Notes: generated by a model from the letters alone, not told the origin. A stretch of 64,000 nucleotides of DNA from DASVVT01 sp036386415 (GCA_036386415.1 DASVVT010000018.1:16789-80788), one strand, 5' to 3'. Counted from the stretch's first letter, positions 18,521 to 28,085 are shown. Made by a program: numbers and translations.

Positions 18521-19093
18521 TCACCTTGCACGTCTCACACGTCTTGGTAAGCTTCGCCTTCTGTGACGAACGAGCGGCTTTCGGCGAGCGCGTGCGCGTC
18601 GCGCGACGCGCACTGTTCTGGCCGCCGTGATGCTGCTGTTTCTCCTCGCGAGCGGGACGGAGGAGGAAGAGGTGTTGGTGGTCGTAGAGCTGTTGGTCGC
18701 CCCGGCGACGACGCTTTGACGGTAGGCTTCGGTCGTCTCGGCGGTCGTGATAGCAGTCTCAAGGCGTGAGCGGCGCGTCGCAAGCTGCTCAAGCTGCGCG
18801 CGGACTCTCCCCTTCTCGGCTTCGAGCTGCTGGCGGCGCTGCTCGCGTAACTCTTCGGGTCGCGTTGAGCCTGTGAGCGCAAGCGAGCGTTCGATATTCT
18901 CAGGGCGCAAATCCTCATCCAACTGTTTTTCGCGCGCCTGAAGCTCAACCTCTTTCGCCTCTACGTCGCGAAGCTGAGCGCGCAAGCCATCGACGCCCTC
19001 CTGCGCGGCGCTGGCCGCACTTTGCGCTGGAGTCACGGCGACGCAGATCAGAATTAAGGCTATAAGTGAAGCCGCGTGGAGACCGATCCTCAT
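18521..19093 (-). CDS. Secreted coiled-coil protein of unknown function
   Basis: Signal peptide (ASLIALILICVAVTPAQSA), then about 90 residues of Glu/Arg/Gln-rich coiled coil, a Ser/Thr-rich linker (TNSSTTTNTSSSS) and a very basic Arg-rich tail. The coiled-coil part resembles periplasmic chaperone-like helices, but no family is certain. The change to an Arg-rich tail near the end could reflect a frameshift: an overlapping frame stays open over the same stretch. It starts at ATG 19093. Confidence 0.7.
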   Translation of the reverse strand: MRIGLHAASLIALILICVAVTPAQSAASAAQEGVDGLRAQLRDVEAKEVELQAREKQLDEDLRPENIERSLALTGSTRPEELREQRRQQLEAEKGRVRAQLEQLATRRSRLETAITTAETTEAYRQSVVAGATNSSTTTNTSSSSVPLARRNSSITAARTVRVARRARARRKPLVRHRRRSLPRRVRRAR

Positions 19094-19283
19094 TCCGTTC
19101 TCCTCTATCGAAGAAAGCCAATCGACCGTCGGGGGCGCTCGATGCTATGGGGTCTTTAGAAAGTATCAGATACCCTGTTAATAGGGAAATGTCGGATGAT
19201 TCTCATACAAGGCGGCGAGCAATTATACCTGACAGCGAAACAGGATCGGGTTGAAATCAGCCGCAGAGAGAGAGAGAGAAACC

Positions 19284-19378
19284 GGGGCAAGCCCCTTTCA
19301 CAATCCGAGAGTTAGCGACAGTCGAAAGTTTTGCATTCAACTATCGCTAACTCTCGGATTGTGAAGGGGGCTTGCCCC
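19284..19378. terminator. Long hairpin after the SBBP protein gene
   Basis: Arms of 35 bases (19284-19318 and 19344-19378) pair with a single bulge; the outer end is GGGGCAAGCCCC-like. It lies just beyond the stop of the minus-strand gene at 19410 and would form a very stable transcript end. An AGAGAGAG run flanks it on the left. Confidence 0.7.
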
Positions 19379-19409
19379 GCTCTCTGACGCTCCTCTTAAG
19401 CGTTGGTTG

Positions 19410-22400
19410 CTAAGAAGAGCTTCTCAAGAGATACCAGCTACCGTCGCCCGGATGGTAGATGGCTAGATCGGTCTGACCATCTCCGTCATAGTCGCCCTGC
19501 ACGGCCAGGTCAGTAAAACCTTGCTCCGTCCACTGGCGAGAGAGAGATAAGCCTTGCGGCGTCCGGTTGATGAACCAGGCGCTGTTTCCTGAAGGCAGCG
19601 CCTCCATGTTGGCAGTCAGGTTAAAGTCCGACGGCTGGATCGCCAGCGTCCGGTTGAAGTCGAACGCCTTATCGCTGCCAGGTTCTGTAATCGTCCAGCT
19701 CGCAGGAGCGAAGATGTTGTCTGCCCTCGAAGAGGTCAACGTGTAATCGCCCGCTGAGAGCAGGCCGGTCTGGAAACTCCCGTTGCTCAAACGTATCACA
19801 TCAACAATCCCATCCATGACCGTGTTGTTGAGCTGAGCCGTCGGAGCCTGCTTGACGGTGATCGTGATAGCGGTTGAGGTCTTTCGCAAGCCACCGTTGT
19901 CTATCGCGATAGCCGTGATGGTGTACGTGCCCGGTGAGTTCACGCCCCAGATGAAGCCATAGGGAGCACTCGTGTCCGCGCCGATCATAACCCCCCCGGA
20001 GTAGAAGTTGACACGCGTCACAGTGCCGTCGCTATCCGAAGCCGTCGCGCTCAACTGAATATCTGCGGGCGCGTTGTAGGTCGAATTATTGGCCGGGCTC
20101 GTCAGCGCCACCGTCGGCGCGCTGTTGAAGGACGTGGTGTTGAAATCAGCGTCCAGTTGATCCTCCGTGAGATTGTTGAAAGTATGGCTCGGCGGAGTGA
20201 AGGTGTAGTTGGGCGGGGCTGTCACGGTGTAGCTGCCACCCGAAGGCAGGTCGCCGAAGGCGTAGTAGCCGCCCGCAATGGTTAGAGCCGTCGCCGTACG
20301 CGAGCCGCTCAAGCTGACTCTGACGCCGCTCATGCCGGTTCCTCCGCCATCGGTCACCTGGCCGTGGATGCTCACTATCGTCGGCGTCGGATTGACCTTG
20401 ATCGGAGTTGACTCTGACGTGTTCGTCTCGCTCGTGCTGTCTGTCGCCATCGCGTAGATGTAATAGTCGCCAGCCGGTGCGTTCGTCCAGGTGAAGCTAT
20501 AAGGAGCGGTCGTGTCCGTGCCGATATGGAAGCTCGGGCCGCCTGTCGTGGTGTAGAAGAAGTCCACCGCCGTGATCGTCCCCGCAGTGCTTGAAGCGGC
20601 TGCGTCGATCTTGATGCTGGCAGGCGCTGTATACTGCGCGAACCAGGAGGGGCTGGTGATCTGCACAGACACAGGGGTATTGCGAATACCCCTGAAATAT
20701 TCAGTGCGACCATAGTAGCCCAGGAAGTCCGTGCTGACGGAGGCGGGCTCGAAGGTGTAGCCATCCTTTGAAGGCGTGACCGTGTAGGCGCCCTCCGCCG
20801 GAAGATCAGCGAAAGAGTATTTACCGTCCGCGCCGGTGACGACTGACGCGTTGCGCGTTCCAGTCAGTGTGACGAGCACACCGCTCATAAACGAAGTGCC
20901 GTCGCTGACATGTCCATTGAACGTGCTTACGGCGGGAGTGATCGTCACAGTCACGGGGCTTGAAGTGGTCATCGCGCCGCCGTTATCAAAAGCCTTGGCC
21001 GTCACAGAGAACGTGCCCGCTTCCGTCGGCGACCAGATGAAGCTATACGGGCTCTCCGTCTTTCGTGCGATCACAGTCGTTCCGGCATAGAACTCCACAT
21101 AAGAGATCGTAGCGCCAGCACCCGCCGTCACGTTCGCGTTGACCTGTATGTTGTCACGCGCGCGGAAGGTCGAATTATTGGCGGGGCTCGTGATCGCCAC
21201 CGTCGGCGCAACGCTGCTACGGACTGTGACGGCGAGAAGATTATCGGCCTGCGCCCGCGCACCCAGGTTGTCCGTCACCATCGCCGACAGCACGTGGTTG
21301 CCCGCCGGGGCGTTGCTCCACGTCGCGCTGTAGGGCGCAACGGTGTCCGTGCCGATGAAGACCGTGCCGGAGGTCGTGTTGGCATAGAACTCGACTTTGG
21401 CGACCGAGCCGTCGCTATCGGAAGCCGTCGCCGTGACGGTGATGTTGGCCGGTGTGGTGTAGGTCGAATTGTCGGCCGGGCCTGTCAGCGTCGCGACCGG
21501 ATCGTTGTTCGCCGCGACGGTAAAGTTGGCCGTCTGGTTCGTGCTGACGATGTTGATGGTCTGGCTCGGCGGATCGAACTCGAACCCTTTCTTCGATGCC
21601 GTCACGGTGTAAGCGCCAGCCGGAAGAGCGCCGAAGGAGTAGTTACCGGCAGAGTTGATGTTGGTCGTGCGATTCTGCTTGCCCGTCAGGGTCAGGACAG
21701 TCGGCACTGTGACGCCATCGCTCACGTTATCTGTGATGTGGCCGCTGATGGTGTAGATCTGCGCCGCTTCGTTGGCCGGGTTAACTTTCATCACGAAGGC
21801 GTCATAATTAGCGTTGGTGTTGGCGCCGGTCTTGATGGTCTGGAATGCATTCAAGGTGAGGGGAATGAGGCTGGCCTGTCCGGTCAGGAAGGCGCTGCCC
21901 CCCGTCACGGCCACGTCGCGGCCATCGCCCGCCCCTAGGAAGGTCGAGTAAATAAGCGCGTTCCCTGCCGGGTTCAGCTTCGTCAGAAATATTTCGGCAG
22001 TCGAGGTCTTCAGTTGCAGAGAATTCTTGGTCGGGAAATTGGCCGCCTTGGTCTGCCCTGTGACGTAAGCATTGTTGGTGTTATCGAGCGCGATGCCGCG
22101 ACCGGCATCCTGCAAGTTGCCGCCGAGGAAGGTGGAATAGACGAGGTCTGTGCCCGTCGCGTTCAGCTTCGTCACGAAAGCGTCTTCACCGCCGTTGTAG
22201 CTCACGTCGAAAGCGCCCGGCGTAACCGGGAAGGCGGCAGACTGTGTCTGTCCAGTGACGTAGGCATTGCCAGCCGCGTCCACATCAATACCGAAGCCGC
22301 GATCAGATTGCGTGCCGCCGCCAAGATAAGTGGAATAGACGAGGTCTGTGCCCGTCGCGTTCAGCTTCGTCACGAAGGCATCGGTTCCGCCGCTGTTCTT

Positions 22401-24050
22401 CGTCTGGAAAGCGCCCGAAGTCGCAGGAAAGCTCGTGCCCGTCGTCGTGCCCGTCAGGTAGGTGTTGCCTGCGCTGTCGAGCGCGATGTCGTTGGCATAG
22501 CCCACGCCGATCAGTGTAGCCCACTGCACGGAGCCAGCCGCATTGTACTTCGTGACGAAAGCATGGCTCGTCCCGTTGAGGCAGGTCGAGCAGGTTGACT
22601 GTTTATAAGCGCCGGGCGTCGTCGGAAAGCCGGGCGCTCCGGTCGTGCCCGCCACATAGGCTTCGCCCGATGTGGTGTTGACGACGATCTTCTGTCCGTA
22701 ATCGCCGCTCGAACCGCCGAGGAAAGTCGAGTAGACGAGACCGCCGGTCGCATTCAGCTTGGTGACGAAGGCGTCCTGCGGGTCGCCAGCCGCGCTCTGA
22801 TGAGCATTAAGGACTGGAAAATCATTGGGGCCGCCATCATTGACGCAGGGACTGCAAACGGTGTTGCCGGTCACGTAAGCATTGCCCGCCGCATCCGCAG
22901 CGATACCCATACCGACATCGCCCGCGCGGCCACCGCCGAGGAAGGTGGAATAGACGAGCGCCGTGCCCGTCGCGTTCAGCTTCGTCACGAAAGCGTCATT
23001 ATAATAGGCCCTGGTCGTCCCCGGAAGAACGGCTATCTTGGTCTGCGCGGCTTTGGAGACGGGGAAGTCTGTCGAGATGGTCGTGCCCGTCACGTAAGCG
23101 ATGCCTTTAGCATCAACGTCGATGCCGTAGCCGCTATCCGCGCCGCGCCCGCTCAGATACGTCGAATAAACCAGCACCGGGTCGATCACAAGTTGACGGG
23201 TCGCGTCGTAGTCCGCTACTTCAAACCCGACTTCGCGCTCGCCCTTAATCACATAGTTTCCGGCGACGTTGCGGCGCGCGCCGTCCACTTCCTGGTAGAC
23301 CACAGGCTTGTGCTGTCGAATCTCTCCGCCTGCGGTCTTAAGCACCAGGTTGCCCTCGCCGTCCACTTTCAGCTTCTCTACACCACGGAAGCCGAGCGCG
23401 ATGTGGCGCGGATCGACGCCCGGAGCGACCACGAAATCATATTCAAGCTGACGCTGGTTGCCGTAGTAAACCAGGTCGATGCCGGGATACACATCGCTGT
23501 AACGGACGCTACCGTAGTTGGCAACTTCGGTCTGCCACTTCGCGGGGTCATTGCCTATGAAGTAGTTGCTCTTGCCCGCCAATTCATCGCCGCCTTCGAC
23601 GCGCGGCGCGCTGTTAGCTCCGAGAAGTTGCATACGCACCACCGCCTGAGGCGCGTTTTTCGTCGCAGACTTGCTGAGAGCCAGGACAGCCTCGTTTGAG
23701 GTGAGAAAGAGGCCGTAGCCTTGCCCGCGTGAGAGGAACTTCACTTCCGCGTCAGCCTGCCCCTGGTTGGCCTCGAAGCTCAAGGGCAGTTTGCCGTACG
23801 CTTCATCGGCGCGCGCTCTGGCTGAATCATCAGACTCTGTCGTTGCGTTCTCCGTCTCCGGAGCAGGAGCAGCGGCTTGCGTCTCTCGCCGCATATTCGA
23901 GAGATTCACCTGAGCCGTTTCGGTGAGGGGGCTACGGTGTCCACCTGCGTGATAAAAAAGCAGGGCGAACGAACTCGTCATGCCTGCCAGCGCGAGGACT
24001 GAAATCAAAAGATATTTAGCACAATACATTGAACGAGGAATGCGAGGCAT
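19410..24050 (-). CDS. Large secreted SBBP beta-propeller / Ig-like / carboxypeptidase-regulatory-like protein
   Basis: A 1546-residue exported protein. A membrane/signal segment (LLISVLALAGMTSSFALLF) leads, then an N-terminal domain common to bacterial SBBP proteins (SFEANQGQ, LSRGQGYGLFLT) to about 290. From about 290 to 740 run SBBP propeller blades (LVYSTFLGG, DAAGNAYVTGQT, AFVTKLNATG). Then several bacterial Ig-like domains alternate with carboxypeptidase-regulatory-like beta-sandwiches (SGVRVSLSGSRTATAL, YTVTPSKDGYTF) to about 1430, with one FG-GAP-like piece at the end (QGDYDGDGQTDLAIY). It is likely a cell-surface or extracellular scaffold or adhesin; function is inferred from architecture only. 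No enzymatic motif was seen. Confidence 0.9.
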   Translation of the reverse strand: MPRIPRSMYCAKYLLISVLALAGMTSSFALLFYHAGGHRSPLTETAQVNLSNMRRETQAAAPAPETENATTESDDSARARADEAYGKLPLSFEANQGQADAEVKFLSRGQGYGLFLTSNEAVLALSKSATKNAPQAVVRMQLLGANSAPRVEGGDELAGKSNYFIGNDPAKWQTEVANYGSVRYSDVYPGIDLVYYGNQRQLEYDFVVAPGVDPRHIALGFRGVEKLKVDGEGNLVLKTAGGEIRQHKPVVYQEVDGARRNVAGNYVIKGEREVGFEVADYDATRQLVIDPVLVYSTYLSGRGADSGYGIDVDAKGIAYVTGTTISTDFPVSKAAQTKIAVLPGTTRAYYNDAFVTKLNATGTALVYSTFLGGGRAGDVGMGIAADAAGNAYVTGNTVCSPCVNDGGPNDFPVLNAHQSAAGDPQDAFVTKLNATGGLVYSTFLGGSSGDYGQKIVVNTTSGEAYVAGTTGAPGFPTTPGAYKQSTCSTCLNGTSHAFVTKYNAAGSVQWATLIGVGYANDIALDSAGNTYLTGTTTGTSFPATSGAFQTKNSGGTDAFVTKLNATGTDLVYSTYLGGGTQSDRGFGIDVDAAGNAYVTGQTQSAAFPVTPGAFDVSYNGGEDAFVTKLNATGTDLVYSTFLGGNLQDAGRGIALDNTNNAYVTGQTKAANFPTKNSLQLKTSTAEIFLTKLNPAGNALIYSTFLGAGDGRDVAVTGGSAFLTGQASLIPLTLNAFQTIKTGANTNANYDAFVMKVNPANEAAQIYTISGHITDNVSDGVTVPTVLTLTGKQNRTTNINSAGNYSFGALPAGAYTVTASKKGFEFDPPSQTINIVSTNQTANFTVAANNDPVATLTGPADNSTYTTPANITVTATASDSDGSVAKVEFYANTTSGTVFIGTDTVAPYSATWSNAPAGNHVLSAMVTDNLGARAQADNLLAVTVRSSVAPTVAITSPANNSTFRARDNIQVNANVTAGAGATISYVEFYAGTTVIARKTESPYSFIWSPTEAGTFSVTAKAFDNGGAMTTSSPVTVTITPAVSTFNGHVSDGTSFMSGVLVTLTGTRNASVVTGADGKYSFADLPAEGAYTVTPSKDGYTFEPASVSTDFLGYYGRTEYFRGIRNTPVSVQITSPSWFAQYTAPASIKIDAAASSTAGTITAVDFFYTTTGGPSFHIGTDTTAPYSFTWTNAPAGDYYIYAMATDSTSETNTSESTPIKVNPTPTIVSIHGQVTDGGGTGMSGVRVSLSGSRTATALTIAGGYYAFGDLPSGGSYTVTAPPNYTFTPPSHTFNNLTEDQLDADFNTTSFNSAPTVALTSPANNSTYNAPADIQLSATASDSDGTVTRVNFYSGGVMIGADTSAPYGFIWGVNSPGTYTITAIAIDNGGLRKTSTAITITVKQAPTAQLNNTVMDGIVDVIRLSNGSFQTGLLSAGDYTLTSSRADNIFAPASWTITEPGSDKAFDFNRTLAIQPSDFNLTANMEALPSGNSAWFINRTPQGLSLSRQWTEQGFTDLAVQGDYDGDGQTDLAIYHPGDGSWYLLRSSS

Positions 24051-24739
24051 GCTGTTTACTTTTTCTCCTGAGAATGAGGTTCAAGCTCTATGGTTAAGAT
24101 TGCCGGCAACCGAGCATTTATAAAGACAGGGGCGAAGCGTGTTTCGCCCCTGCCGCGAGGACTCTCTTTCGAGTTCTTTGACCTTCGACTTGCTAACCGT
24201 TGCAGCCCGCGCAAGTAATGAATCCGGTATGATATAAAATTAAACGCCTGCGACGGGCTACCAACACGAAACGAATGAAACCTGGTCGCGCTTCGATTTC
24301 AAACTTCCATCGGCGCGCCTGACACTTTCAATAACAACTGCTGTGCCATACATGAAACAACACTCATCGGTGCAGAAAGTGGCCTAAAATCGGGGTTATC
24401 GTCATGTCCGCCCACCCGTCAAACGTGCTGCGGATGCGCGCGATGCATACTTGATTCGCAGCCATTTTATAAACCCACGCCTGATAAGCATTTCTGCTAA
24501 GGAATCACGGGTGCGAATGGGATTCACAGCGCGAACCAAGTATGCATTCGGTGGCGCAGTTGCTGAAAATCCGCTCCGTTTATCGCGCACGGAGAGGCAT
24601 AACTGAGCCTTGGGGCTAGCTGCGGATCGTTCATCGCTCTTCGATTTTAGTGAGGCTAAGCAGAGATTTAACTGCTCACTAAGGTAGATCAGCCTTTGAC
24701 GCTTAAGGTCTGCGTCCGGTTGCCTTTACGCCAACATTT
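24051..24739. other. Intergenic region with two inverted repeats
   Basis: About 690 bases with no convincing gene. CAGGGGCGAA/TTCGCCCCTG (24127-24152) forms a 10-bp stem with a 6-base loop in the probable 5' leader of the SBBP gene. A second pair, ATGCATACTTGATTCGC (24442-24458) and GCGAACCAAGTATGCAT (24531-24547), is complementary with one mismatch. A 62-residue frame (24402-24590, -) spans that pair but has no start signal or recognisable product, so it is not called. Confidence 0.5.
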
Positions 24740-25732
24740 TTATGGCCCGGCCGCGCGCAGAATTCCGGCCACCTCGGCGGGCAGCGGCGAGGCAAACTCC
24801 ATCCATGCGCCGTTTGCCGGATGATGAAAGGCGAGCCGCGCGGCGTGCAGGCATAGTCGCGTCGCTGCGCTCTGCGCCCCGTACCATTCGTCCCCGATGA
24901 TGGGGTGACCCAGGTGCGCGCAGTGTATGCGCAGTTGGTTCGTGCGACCCGTCACGGGCTCGAGCTCGACGAGCGTCATGCCGCCGTCGCTACTACTGCT
25001 TCGCCGGAGGACGCGCAAGCGCGTCTCAGCCGGTTTGCCGTCCTCCATGACCCTCCACTTCGGCTGCCCCTCCGGGTCGCGACCGATGGGCGCACTGATG
25101 AGACATACATCTTCGGCGACACATCCCTCGACCAGCGCCAGGTATCGCTTTTCGACCAGGCGTTGGTGAAAGTGGCGCGCGAGAATGCTCAAGGCGCGCT
25201 GCCGCTTGGTGACCACAATCAGACCGGAGGTCGCGCGGTCGAGCCGGTGCACAATTCCCGGACGCACCCATTGCGGATTCTTCGATTGCAGATTGCGGAA
25301 TTCGGATTGCGGATTTAAGAGACCACGCGCCCCTCTTTCATTCCGCAATCCGAATTCCGCAATCTGCAATCTATTGAGGTGGTAAGCGAGCGCGTTGGCG
25401 AGCGTACCCCTTTTGACGCCGCGTGTCGGATGCACGAGCATCCCGGTGGGCTTGACGACGACCAGCAGGTGATCGTCTTCGTAGATGATCTCCAGCGGCA
25501 CCGGCTCCGGGTTCATAGCCGTCGGAGCGCCATCATCCAGTTCGATCTTCACCACATCGCCGGACTTGATGTGATAGCCCGCATGCGCCGCCGCGTCATT
25601 CACCGTGCACGCACCCTGAACCAGAAGACTGGCGATGCGCATGCGGCTCAGCCACCCCAGTCGAGCCCAGAGAAATTCATCCAGCCTCCGCTCAGGCGTC
25701 ACATCAATGTGGAATTGGAGAGATTCTTTCAT
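24740..25732 (-). CDS. RluA-family pseudouridine synthase with in-frame palindromic insertion
   Basis: Isomerises uridine to pseudouridine in rRNA or tRNA. An S4 RNA-binding domain comes first (RRLDEFLWARLGWLSRMRIASLLVQG), then the catalytic domain: the LLVVVKPTGMLVHPTRG strand, the HRLDRATSGL motif with the catalytic Asp, and the LVELEPVTGRTNQLRIH and HPIIGDEWYG segments. Between the VHPTRGV strand and HRLDRATSG about 35 extra residues appear, encoded by a perfect inverted repeat (25284-25371). That point is a natural variable loop, so activity may be kept. It starts at ATG 25732. The exact subfamily (RluD-like or other) is not resolved. Confidence 0.93.
   Translation of the reverse strand: MKESLQFHIDVTPERRLDEFLWARLGWLSRMRIASLLVQGACTVNDAAAHAGYHIKSGDVVKIELDDGAPTAMNPEPVPLEIIYEDDHLLVVVKPTGMLVHPTRGVKRGTLANALAYHLNRLQIAEFGLRNERGARGLLNPQSEFRNLQSKNPQWVRPGIVHRLDRATSGLIVVTKRQRALSILARHFHQRLVEKRYLALVEGCVAEDVCLISAPIGRDPEGQPKWRVMEDGKPAETRLRVLRRSSSSDGGMTLVELEPVTGRTNQLRIHCAHLGHPIIGDEWYGAQSAATRLCLHAARLAFHHPANGAWMEFASPLPAEVAGILRAAGP
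25284..25371. repeat. Perfect 30-bp inverted repeat inside the pseudouridine synthase gene
   Basis: Bases 25284-25313 are the exact reverse complement of 25342-25371, with a 28-base spacer. Each arm holds imperfect tandem copies of a GGATTGCGGAATTC-like word, the same build as the intergenic elements A-D. The reading frame stays open through both arms and encodes about residues 121-150. Confidence 0.9.
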
Positions 25733-25756
25733 CGCTTACTCTTCAAAACGCAGGGA

Positions 25757-25867
25757 ATTCACCACCGCAGACAGGAGAGGCACAGAGAAGAAGAGGAGAT
25801 GGAAAAGATCGGGGCGACATCCCTTCCTTAAAGTTTTCTCTGTGCCTCCGTGTCTTCGGTGGTGAAT
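25757..25867. repeat. Family A palindromic element, copy A6 (core only)
   Basis: TTCACCACCGCAGACAGGAG (from 25757) faces TGTCTTCGGTGGTGAA (to 25867) with CACAGAGAA/TTCTCTGTG continuing each arm. The GGTAGTG ends of the full element are absent. It fills the gap between the pseudouridine synthase start and the end of the CvpA-CAP gene. Confidence 0.75.
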
Positions 25868-25874
25868 CCGTTTT

Positions 25875-26843
25875 TCAATCTCGAAAATTCTGCGTCACCA
25901 TCAATCCGCGCAATCCCCCATCCAAGATGCCTATGCCGACGCGCCCGAAATCTTTATAGAGAATGTTGGCGCGGTGTCCGGGCGAGTTCATGAGCCCGTT
26001 ATGCGAGATGGTTAAGGTCGGAGCCAGGGCGAGGTTCTCTCCGGCGGTACGAAACTGTACGCCCGCCTCACGCATCCGATCAAAGGGGCTGCGGCCTTCC
26101 GGTGTGACGTGTGCGAAATAGCCTCTTTGAAACATATCTATGGAGTGGCGTCGCGCCACCTCCCTCATCTCCGTGTCTGGCGCAAGAGGCTGAAGCCCTG
26201 CTTTAGCCCGCTCCTGATTCAAGAGCTTCAACATCTCTGCCTCCAAATCCGGCCTCGCTTCCGGGTTCGAGACCTTGTAGGGCAGTTGGACAGTCTCACT
26301 CGATTCTGCTGAGGACGGAACGGTCAGCATGTTGAGCGAGTGACGGATCGCTTCGTCAAAGATCGGAGTGAGCGTGGTTTCTATGCGCTCCGTGACGATG
26401 GCTAAGCGATTGGCGACCACGCTCTCGCGCGTGGAGTTACGCAGGCCACTGGGAAGCGGCAACGCCAGCAGCAGGGGCGCTGCAATCGCGGCTGCGATCA
26501 AACCGTTGACAAGGCCGGGCAAGATGCCCAGGAGTCGGTTGCCACGTCGCTCGTGAATCCCTCCCGGCAGACGCCTCAGGAGCAGGTATCCGACGAGATG
26601 TATCGCGACGCTCGCCGTGGCCGCGACCAGTATGAAAGCGACCGGCCTGTCCCAGATCTCTGCCCAGTCCACACGCGGCGCTAACCAACTCGCCACCGGC
26701 TGATAAAAGCGCAAGCCCAGCAACAGGCTTCCTATCCAACGCAACAGATCAAGCAGCGCCAGGATAAAGCCGCGCCGCCAGCCATGCAGTATGCTCATCA
26801 GCACGAGCAGGATGAGCAGAATGTCGATGAAGTTTATAGACAT
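25875..26843 (-). CDS. CvpA-like membrane protein fused to a CAP (SCP/PR1) domain
   Basis: Residues 1-165 hold four hydrophobic helices of CvpA type (FIDILLILLVLMSILHGWRRGF; LVGYLLLRR; GLVNGLIAAAIAAPLLL). Residues about 200-322 are a CAP domain: LLNQERAKAGLQPL, RRHSIDMFQRGYFAHVTPEGRSPFDR, GENLA, NSPGHRANILYKDFGRVGIG. CAP domains of bacteria are extracytoplasmic and some bind or cut envelope components; CvpA proteins support envelope integrity and colicin V export. The fusion places the CAP domain outside the membrane. It starts at ATG 26843. Confidence 0.92.
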   Translation of the reverse strand: MSINFIDILLILLVLMSILHGWRRGFILALLDLLRWIGSLLLGLRFYQPVASWLAPRVDWAEIWDRPVAFILVAATASVAIHLVGYLLLRRLPGGIHERRGNRLLGILPGLVNGLIAAAIAAPLLLALPLPSGLRNSTRESVVANRLAIVTERIETTLTPIFDEAIRHSLNMLTVPSSAESSETVQLPYKVSNPEARPDLEAEMLKLLNQERAKAGLQPLAPDTEMREVARRHSIDMFQRGYFAHVTPEGRSPFDRMREAGVQFRTAGENLALAPTLTISHNGLMNSPGHRANILYKDFGRVGIGILDGGLRGLMVTQNFRD

Positions 26844-26973
26844 AGTGATAGAAAATCAGAAACGTTTCGGGGAATATAGTTGTTCCCACACCCGCGCGTC
26901 TATCACGTACAGTTTAGAAGATTTTCGGGAGTGTAATGAGACCTCAAAGGAATCAGGTAGTCATACGGCAAAA

Positions 26974-27816
26974 TTAAATATCATCCTCATTTCTGTTTGC
27001 ATCAACCCACTTTTCTGGAAAATATGCTGCCGCTTTGTTTAGAATGCCGTATTCAATATCTTCTAACGGCTCCAACTGGAATACCTTGGATGACCAAATT
27101 GCCGCACTCGCAAGCGGGTAATATTTCAATTGCCCGCCGGATTCTCCATACCACTCGAAAAGCGTGCCTGAGTAGTCATCGCCAGCAAGACGCCTTCCTA
27201 TACCGCCGCCCTTCTTGGTCGGGAAGTACCAATTCAGGTCGTGAGGATCCGGCATCGTAAGCGGAAACTGATGGAGTTGATAATCCCCCGCCCGATTCCA
27301 GGAGAGTACGAGATAAGAACTCTTTACGACATCCACAAATCTGCCTCGCTCGGTGCTGACAGCATGATGCCAGCTTTCAACCACTTCAATCAGCGATACC
27401 CCAACCTCTAAAGGGCTGTCTCTGTAATTTGATTGATCTATTCCCTTAGTCCTGAGGTACTCCCAGAACTGCCCTGCGGAGTTTGATAACTCCAGAGATA
27501 CGTGTCCCGTTCTTCCAATTTTGTTTAGCTCACGCCGCATTTTGCAGGACAAACCGTATTTCACGTCTGGTCTATCTTCGCTTGGCAGCAAAACGTCAAA
27601 GATGGCTTTACTCTCCTGCGCCTCACCGTTAAATGCTAATGCTGCTGCGCGCTCGAAATCTCGCCACCCAGGCAACGTCATGCCGTTCTCCACCTGAAGC
27701 ATACCTGTACCGTCTTGATAAGTACTCAAAATGAGACGGAGTTTTTCTATCTCACGCTCGGTTGGTGGTCTATCAGCAAATGCCTGTGGCAAAGAGCTCT
27801 CCTTAATTCCACTCAA
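26974..27816 (-). CDS. Putative restriction endonuclease of a type II R-M system
   Basis: A 280-residue protein, not recognised by family. The call comes from context: it overlaps the XRE control-protein gene by 4 bases (TTGA, TTG start overlapping TGA stop), and a Dam-type methylase is divergent next door. A PD-(D/E)XK-like site is possible where E-x-K-x-I-F-D-V and later GLSCKMRREL stand (about residues 70-95), consistent with an alpha-beta restriction core. Base composition is AT-richer than the flanks. No Met follows until residue 39, so the TTG start with translational coupling is preferred. Cleavage site unknown. Confidence 0.6.
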   Translation of the reverse strand: MSGIKESSLPQAFADRPPTEREIEKLRLILSTYQDGTGMLQVENGMTLPGWRDFERAAALAFNGEAQESKAIFDVLLPSEDRPDVKYGLSCKMRRELNKIGRTGHVSLELSNSAGQFWEYLRTKGIDQSNYRDSPLEVGVSLIEVVESWHHAVSTERGRFVDVVKSSYLVLSWNRAGDYQLHQFPLTMPDPHDLNWYFPTKKGGGIGRRLAGDDYSGTLFEWYGESGGQLKYYPLASAAIWSSKVFQLEPLEDIEYGILNKAAAYFPEKWVDANRNEDDI

Positions 27817-28052
27817 TTGTCTGTTAGCTCTAACTCATCTCTCAACAACTCGTCAGTAGTCACTTCAAATAGCCGCGCAACATTCAGCACCAGTTCGGCT
27901 GTGGGCACTTTCTTTCCAGCTTCTAGTTCACTTATGTAGCCATGTGCGGTAAGCCCTAATTCGTTAGCTAGTTCCTTCAAGGTCATACCATGTCGCACAC
28001 GCAGGGTACGCAGTTTCTCGCCAAATCGCTGGATACCGCGCGGGTTATTCAT
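27813..28052 (-). CDS. XRE-family control protein (C protein) of the R-M system
   Basis: A small helix-turn-helix protein: FGEKLRTLRVRHGMTLKELANELGLTAHGYISELEAGKKVPTAE is split as HTH helices 1-4, followed by an acidic tail. Size and position fit R-M controller (C) proteins, which time restriction after methylation. An upstream start at 28103 is possible. ATG 28052 is preferred because the dyad TGTCTC-n5-GAGACA (28086-28102) then lies upstream of the gene as an operator instead of inside its codons. Its stop overlaps the putative nuclease start, so both are probably one transcript. Confidence 0.85.
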   Translation of the reverse strand: MNNPRGIQRFGEKLRTLRVRHGMTLKELANELGLTAHGYISELEAGKKVPTAELVLNVARLFEVTTDELLRDELELTDN

Positions 28053-28085
28053 GTATCTTGACGAATCTGAAGTAAGGTGATACCA

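Noticed and set aside
16000..24000. Several plus-strand frames of 190-320 codons
   Set aside because: All lie antisense to the FG-GAP subtilisin and SBBP genes, whose repeats give low stop frequency on the other strand.
24402..24590. 62-codon frame in the gap before the SBBP gene
   Set aside because: No ribosome site or motif; it runs through an inverted repeat.
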